Below, piece by piece: positions 5,895 through 9,492 of a stretch of DNA of 9,492 bases; position 1 is the stretch's first letter, and every line of letters begins with the position of its first letter. The stretch is from NCBI GenBank assembly GCA_036003885.1, contig DASYSA010000253.1:1-9492 (forward strand). Reading direction: 5' to 3'. The notes below the pieces were generated by a model. That model searched no databases. It was not told the origin of the DNA and saw only the letters and a list, made by a program, of their open reading frames with translations. Origin of the DNA: DASYSA01 sp036003885 (GTDB taxonomy: Bacteria; Acidobacteriota; Blastocatellia; UBA7656). The position numbers and the translations under genes are program-made.

Positions 5895-7385
5895 ATGAGA
5901 GACAAGTATGAACCTGTCATCGGACTTGAGATACACGCCCAGCTCAAGACCGATTCGAAGATCTTTTGCAGTTGCTCGACGCGTTTCGGCGACGATCCCA
6001 ACTCGAACACCTGTCCGGTCTGTCTTGGGCTGCCGGGCGCATTGCCGGTGCTCAATCGCCGCGTCGTAGAGATGGCCGCGAGGGCCGCCCTGTCGCTCAA
6101 TCTGGAGATCAATCACGAGTCGATCTTTTCGCGTAAGAACTACTTCTATCCCGATCTGCCCAAGGGTTATCAAATTTCACAATATGATCGGCCCTTCTCT
6201 GAACATGGCTGGGTCGAAATCCCGACAGCGGAGCGCAACGAGTCCGGCCATCCCGTCGAGTGGACGATGAAGCGGTTTCGAATAACCCGCCTTCATATAG
6301 AAGAGGACGCGGGCAAATCGCTGCACGAGGGTATCCCTGAATCGTCCAAGTCATATGTCGACTTGAACCGCAGTGGCACTCCGCTCGCGGAGATAGTATC
6401 CGAGCCTGATTTTCGCTCTTCGTGGGAGGCCTACGACTACGTTCAATATCTGCACCGCACTCTGCAGTACGTCGACGTCTGTGACGGAAACATGGAAGAG
6501 GGCAATCTGCGCTGCGACGCGAATGTTTCCGTTCGGCTGCGCGATGCGGAACAGTTTGGCACCAGAGTCGAGCTTAAGAACCTTAACTCCTTTCGCTTCC
6601 TGCAGCGGGCGATCGAGTACGAAATAGACCGGCAGATCGCCGCTATAGAATCAGGGGAACGCATCGTTCAGGAGACCCGGCTGTGGAACGAACGCGAGTC
6701 CAGAACGTACGCAATGCGATCCAAGGAAGAGGCCCACGACTACCGCTACTTTCCCGAACCGGACCTGCCTCCCCTGACTGTCACAGAGGCGCTGCTCGAT
6801 GAGCAGCGCAGGCAGATGCCCGAGCTTCCCGAAGCTCGGCGCCGGCGATTTGTCGAAGAATACGACTTATCCGTAGACGACGCAGCGCAGTTGATCGACT
6901 CGCGAGCGATGGCCGACTACTACGAGACGGCGGTTCGCGCGAGCGGTAGCCCGAAGGCAGCGGCTAACTGGATCCTGAACGATCTGGCTCGCGAGCTCAA
7001 GAACTCCGGGATTGCCATCAGCGCCAGCCCTGTCACGGCGGAATCGCTCGGCTCCATGATTAAGATGATCGACTCGGGAACGATCAGCGGCAAGATGGCA
7101 AAGGACGCGTTAGTCGAGATGTACAGGTCGGGCCGGTCCTGTGAGCAAGTGGTCGCCGAAATGGGAGGCGGCCAGGTGTCGGACCTGGTCCAGCTCAGTG
7201 CCCTCGTCGAAGCCGCGATCTCATCCAGCCCGAAACAGCTCGAACAGTATCGCGCGGGCAAGACCAGCCTCTTCGGTTACTTTGTCGGCCAGGTAATCAA
7301 GTCGAGCGGCGGACGCGCCAATCCGCAGCTGGTAAACAAGCTGCTCAAAGAAGCGCTGGAGAACGGGGGACAATCAGCGCAATGA
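5895..7385 (+). CDS. gatB: Aspartyl/glutamyl-tRNA(Asn/Gln) amidotransferase subunit B
   Basis: GatB is the tRNA-binding kinase subunit of the cytoplasmic GatCAB complex, which phosphorylates and amidates Glu-tRNA(Gln) and/or Asp-tRNA(Asn). The 496-residue product opens with the family signature YEPVIGLEIHAQLKTDSKIF. It has the zinc cysteines C25, C27, C40 and C43 (CSCSTRF...TCPVCLG), then the ammonia-channel/catalytic cradle with NYFYPDLPKGYQISQYD and HIEEDAGKSLHEG. The C-terminal helical and YqeY-like tRNA-binding region covers about 340-490 (NWILNDL, GYFVGQVIKSSGGRANPQLV). Length is slightly above the usual 475-480. No SD precedes the ATG; the sequence just upstream is the AAAACGT repeat arm. 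That is unusual for an essential gene, but the protein start matches homologues. gatA and gatC are not nearby. Its last codons overlap the next gene by ATGA. Confidence 0.97.
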   Translation: MRDKYEPVIGLEIHAQLKTDSKIFCSCSTRFGDDPNSNTCPVCLGLPGALPVLNRRVVEMAARAALSLNLEINHESIFSRKNYFYPDLPKGYQISQYDRPFSEHGWVEIPTAERNESGHPVEWTMKRFRITRLHIEEDAGKSLHEGIPESSKSYVDLNRSGTPLAEIVSEPDFRSSWEAYDYVQYLHRTLQYVDVCDGNMEEGNLRCDANVSVRLRDAEQFGTRVELKNLNSFRFLQRAIEYEIDRQIAAIESGERIVQETRLWNERESRTYAMRSKEEAHDYRYFPEPDLPPLTVTEALLDEQRRQMPELPEARRRRFVEEYDLSVDDAAQLIDSRAMADYYETAVRASGSPKAAANWILNDLARELKNSGIAISASPVTAESLGSMIKMIDSGTISGKMAKDALVEMYRSGRSCEQVVAEMGGGQVSDLVQLSALVEAAISSSPKQLEQYRAGKTSLFGYFVGQVIKSSGGRANPQLVNKLLKEALENGGQSAQ

Positions 7386-7987
7386 GAGCTCGATCTGTTC
7401 TCCCAATGGCCGCTCTTCTCTTTGTAGGACTCGGCTCCCTCTCTTGCGGCAGAAACACCGCCCTCGATGACGAAGTCGCGGTGATGGAGACCAACTACGG
7501 CCGCATAGTCATTGAATTCTTTCCAAAATATGCGCCCAAGCATGTCGACAATTTCAAAACGCTCGCCGAGCAGGGGTTCTACGACGGTACCAGGATTCAC
7601 CGAGTGGTGAAGGACAAATCCGGGCGCGCGATAGCGGTTCAGGGCGGCGACCCCAATACCATCAACGGAGACCCTTCCACATGGGGCAGGGGGCAGCCCG
7701 CCCAGCCCACCGTTGACGCCGAGTTCTCAACCAACCTCAAACACGAACGCGGGATCGTATCGGCCGCGCGCAAGCCCGAGCTGAACAGCGCAACGAGCCA
7801 GTTTTTCATCTGTGTCGCGCCCATGCCGCAATTTGACGGCAACTACTCGATCTTCGGCAAGGTGATCGAAGGGATGAACGTCGTTGACTCAATAGCTCGC
7901 GCCCCACTGTGGCCCAACACTGAGAGGCCCGTCGACCCCGTCGTGGTCAGTAAGGCGTATCTGGTCAAGCGAACAGCACTGCACTAG
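7382..7987 (+). CDS. Cyclophilin-type peptidyl-prolyl cis-trans isomerase, predicted lipoprotein
   Basis: Catalyses cis-trans isomerisation of Xaa-Pro bonds, helping protein folding, probably in the periplasm. The 201-residue protein has a hydrophobic N-terminus (to about residue 21) followed by Cys22 in LGSLSCGRN. This fits the PROSITE lipobox pattern, though position -3 is Ser rather than Leu. The cyclophilin domain (about 32-197) shows METNYGRIVIEFF, APKHVDNF, RIHRV with catalytic Arg74, VQGGDP with Gln88, SQFFICVAP with Phe142, and FDGNYSIFGKVIEGM. The position of the cyclosporin-binding Trp121 of human CypA is Gln150, so drug insensitivity is expected, as in many bacterial members. Its ATG overlaps the gatB stop (ATGA), implying translational coupling with gatB. 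No separate promoter is visible. An exported chaperone in a transcript with tRNA amidotransferase is probably convenience rather than shared function. Confidence 0.93.
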   Translation: MRARSVLPMAALLFVGLGSLSCGRNTALDDEVAVMETNYGRIVIEFFPKYAPKHVDNFKTLAEQGFYDGTRIHRVVKDKSGRAIAVQGGDPNTINGDPSTWGRGQPAQPTVDAEFSTNLKHERGIVSAARKPELNSATSQFFICVAPMPQFDGNYSIFGKVIEGMNVVDSIARAPLWPNTERPVDPVVVSKAYLVKRTALH

Positions 7988-8013
7988 CGGCAAGCCACTC
8001 CAGAAGTAAAGTA

Positions 8014-8042
8014 TTGACGCGAATAACTTGAGGCAATAGACT
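8014..8042 (+). promoter_or_regulatory. Sigma70-type promoter for the small exported protein gene
   Basis: TTGACG (8014-8019), a 17-nt spacer and TAGACT (8037-8042) form a good sigma70-type promoter. Transcription would begin near 8049, giving a leader of about 170 nt before the ATG at 8221. The -10 hexamer is the same as in the cysteine dioxygenase promoter. Confidence 0.6.
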
Positions 8043-8084
8043 AAGACTGCCTTATAAATCAGATCGTCCTCACGAAACAAAGAA

Positions 8085-8102
8085 CCCCTTGCTAAAAAGG
8101 GG
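8085..8102 (+). promoter_or_regulatory. Short stem-loop in the leader between the isomerase and the exported protein genes
   Basis: CCCCTT (8085-8090) and AAGGGG (8097-8102) pair around a 6-nt loop. No T-run follows on the plus strand. It could be a weak terminator for the gatB transcript or part of the long leader of the next gene, together with a second pairing, CGTTGA (8114-8119) with TCAACG (8173-8178), and a T6 run at about 8189-8194. No known riboswitch class was recognised. Confidence 0.35.
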
Positions 8103-8220
8103 AATATTGCCAGCGTTGATCTTGTGGGAGCTTATGTCGCTGCCGGCGCGAGGCGTGGCTCGTTCTGCGTCGTCAACGGGAGCTATAGTTTTTTGATGCA
8201 TACCATTACGGAGATAGGTT

Positions 8221-8730
8221 ATGAATACAATACTGAGAGTGAAATCGATTGCTGCAATCATCATTGCAGCGCTGCTGCTGACCGCGGGAGGCCAGGCGCT
8301 AGCCCAGGGGCAGAGCCAGGGCAAGAAGGCGGAGAAGCAGGAACAGAAGAAGCTCGATAAGGAAGCAAGGAAGCTGGAATCGACCGCCGAAGAGGCCGCG
8401 CAGGGTATTGGCCGTGACGCTGTCTTCTGCATTCTTGCCGCCCACACGACTGACGTGGGCACCGCGCAGCAGTTGAAAGATAAGTTCAACACTCTGACGG
8501 ATTTCCCCTTCGGGCAGTTCGTCTCGGCAGTCCTTCTGGCGGACAGATCAGATTTAACGCTTGCCGAGATACTGACCAAGTTGCAGGCGGGAATGTCCAT
8601 CGGCCAGATCACTAAAGAGGCGGGGGAGAATATGGGCGAGGTGCGCAGCCACTTCGGACAGTTCCGCAGCGAGCTTGCGCGCTCGACGACCAATCCGCCG
8701 ACCAGGGATTGCTTCAGCACCACCCCGTAG
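8221..8730 (+). CDS. Small exported protein of unknown function
   Basis: I do not recognise the family. The 169-residue product begins with a clear signal peptide (MNTILRVKS, hydrophobic IAAIIIAALLLTAGG, cleavage motif ALA at 26-28). A highly charged Lys/Glu/Gln segment follows (about 30-60, KKAEKQEQKKLDKEARKLES), likely helical or coiled coil. The rest is a small alpha-helical region (about 60-155) with GRDAVFCILAAHT, DFPFGQFVSAVLLADRSDL and TLAEILTKLQAGMSIGQITK. That last part reads like a repeated helix-turn-helix-like packing, but not a DNA-binding domain, given export. Two cysteines, C70 and C164, could form a disulfide. GGAG (8210-8213) lies 7 nt before the ATG. It has its own promoter, a long leader, and a strong stem-loop after the stop, so it is probably a single-gene transcript. 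Confidence 0.8.
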   Translation: MNTILRVKSIAAIIIAALLLTAGGQALAQGQSQGKKAEKQEQKKLDKEARKLESTAEEAAQGIGRDAVFCILAAHTTDVGTAQQLKDKFNTLTDFPFGQFVSAVLLADRSDLTLAEILTKLQAGMSIGQITKEAGENMGEVRSHFGQFRSELARSTTNPPTRDCFSTTP

Positions 8731-8761
8731 TTAGACCCGGCAACCGGTATTGAGAGTAGAA

Positions 8762-8798
8762 GTGGGCGCGCCCGGCATTGAGCCGGCGGCGCGCCCAC
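8762..8798 (+). terminator. Strong GC-rich stem-loop after the small exported protein gene
   Basis: GTGGGCGCGC (8762-8771) pairs with GCGCGCCCAC (8789-8798), and CCGGC (8772-8776) with GCCGG (8782-8786). The loop is ATTGA and the right arm has a 2-nt CG bulge, giving a 15-bp stem that starts 31 nt after the stop codon. The following bases (ccgggctttgct) contain only three consecutive T, so it is not a classic intrinsic terminator. It may still end transcription or protect the mRNA 3' end. Confidence 0.6.
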
Positions 8799-8962
8799 CC
8801 GGGCTTTGCTGTGGCCAGGTGAGATGGCTCCGGCTTCTGTTCGGGTTAAGGCAGTTCAACTAAAGCCCTCCTGTCGAATGCCCCCAGAGCGGGCCCCCCT
8901 CAGCTCCCAACTAACAGTCTCCAACGACGCACGCGTCCCCGAGTGCGAAACATGAGGGTGGC
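8799..8962. other. Intergenic region before the subtilase gene
   Basis: After the stem-loop there is no gene and no promoter I could support with both boxes. The stretch includes a short C/G-run palindrome (gcgggccccc, about 8888-8897). Confidence 0.4.
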
Positions 8963-9492
8963 ATGAAAAGACATTTAGGAACTAAATGTGTTGCCTTACT
9001 ACTTGGGCTTCTTCTAGTGTTTTCTGTAGGGCCCCAACTTCACACATCGCTAGCGCACAGTCAAAGTGGAAAGCTTTCGGCCGGCGGCCACTTTGTCGCG
9101 GGCCGCGTTCTGGTTCAATTCCGTCCCGAGACAATGACATCACGTGGCCACCATCTCATCGCTCAATCCGGGGCTCGCGATACGGGTGAGATTCCAGGCA
9201 TCGGCGTCCATATTCTGGAATTACCCGCAAACGCCAATGAAGAGGCTTTCGCTGAGGCTTTCAAGTCTCAGCCGGAAGTTGAATTCGCCGAACTGGACCA
9301 CATCGTTGCTCCAGACGCGATGACGCCTAATGATCCTTCGTATCCAAGCGAGTGGCACCTGCCCAAGATCGCTAGCCCAACCGCCTGGTCGAGCACAACA
9401 GGAAGCGGCGATGTGACCATTGCGATTTTAGACACTGGCTGCGATCCGACACATCCAGACCTGGCTTCCAAGTACGTGCCGGGATGGAATAC
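8963..9492 (+). CDS. S8 subtilisin-like serine protease precursor, N-terminal part
   Basis: 176 complete codons are visible; the gene runs off the right edge. The order is typical of secreted subtilases. Residues 1-31 are a signal peptide (MKRHLGTK, then VALLLGLLLVFSVG). An inhibitor/chaperone propeptide (about 44-117) begins with FVAGRVLVQFRPET and ends with EVEFAELDHIV, resembling the fervidolysin-type prodomain. The start of the catalytic domain has NDPSYPSEWHLPKI, GSGDVTIAILDTGCDPTHPDL and the catalytic Asp157. The active-site His and Ser lie beyond the window. GAGGG (8954-8958) is 4 nt before the ATG. A four-codon frame, MRVA (8952-8966), overlaps the start by ATGA; this may be incidental. 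The first 30 codons use many A/T-ending codons (TTA, CTA, ACT), unlike neighbouring genes, although signal-peptide regions often do. Confidence 0.95.
   Translation, partial: MKRHLGTKCVALLLGLLLVFSVGPQLHTSLAHSQSGKLSAGGHFVAGRVLVQFRPETMTSRGHHLIAQSGARDTGEIPGIGVHILELPANANEEAFAEAFKSQPEVEFAELDHIVAPDAMTPNDPSYPSEWHLPKIASPTAWSSTTGSGDVTIAILDTGCDPTHPDLASKYVPGWN

Noticed and set aside
5724..6173. 149-codon minus-strand frame overlapping gatB and the heptamer repeat
   Set aside because: It is antisense to gatB, and its tail is the translated repeat (VLRFTSYVL type), a known artefact pattern.
8070..8798. 242-codon minus-strand frame opposite the small exported protein
   Set aside because: The plus-strand gene has promoter, SD and signal peptide; the antisense frame starts in the GC-rich stem-loop and has Ser/Ala-rich shadow composition.
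8963..9060. Horizontal transfer of the subtilase gene based on A/T-rich early codons
   Set aside because: Only the signal-peptide region is A/T-biased; the following codons resemble the rest of the window.

Overview
The window looks like an ordinary chromosomal stretch of a free-living, moderately GC-rich, Gram-negative-type bacterium. Exported and lipoprotein-like proteins, a subtilase precursor, a PAS-domain sensor, a GatB transamidation subunit, and short heptamer repeats between genes would fit an Acidobacteriota (Blastocatellia-like) genome or a similar environmental lineage. That placement is inference only, because no rRNA or other phylogenetic marker beyond gatB is present. I see no phage, transposase gene, CRISPR array, tRNA or rRNA.

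Left part (1-4700), all genes on the minus strand. In transcription order they are: a cysteine dioxygenase (4547-3963) behind a good sigma70-type promoter; an unrecognised exported proline-rich protein (3924-3247); a fused four-cluster ferredoxin / NrfD membrane protein (3112-1574) with no catalytic partner in view; an exported SGNH-type hydrolase (1511-615); and the N-terminal PAS domain of a signalling protein that runs off the left edge (244-1). Several annotated starts are better moved downstream of the longest reading frame, to codons with Shine-Dalgarno (SD) sequences. A 7-bp-periodic inverted repeat (504-616) starts at the stop codon of the hydrolase.

Middle (4548-5115) is a divergent intergenic region with the cysteine dioxygenase promoter, a pair of REP-like direct repeats, and an extended -10 promoter for a small two-helix membrane protein with a PH-like tail (5116-5700). 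A second heptamer palindrome with a different unit (5705-5886) lies between that gene and gatB. Its spacer holds a probable extended -10 promoter, so the gatB leader would consist largely of AAAACGT repeats.

Right part (5895-9492), plus strand. gatB (5895-7385) overlaps by ATGA with a cyclophilin-type peptidyl-prolyl isomerase predicted to be a lipoprotein. Next come a long leader with its own promoter, a small unrecognised exported protein (8221-8730), a strong GC-rich stem-loop, and the N-terminal part of an S8 subtilisin-like protease precursor cut by the right edge.

I find no convincing new multi-gene system. The parts most worth a second look are the two unrelated-sequence heptamer palindromes placed exactly at gene ends, the orphan ferredoxin-NrfD fusion, the REP-like repeats, and the roughly 170-nt leader before the small exported protein.
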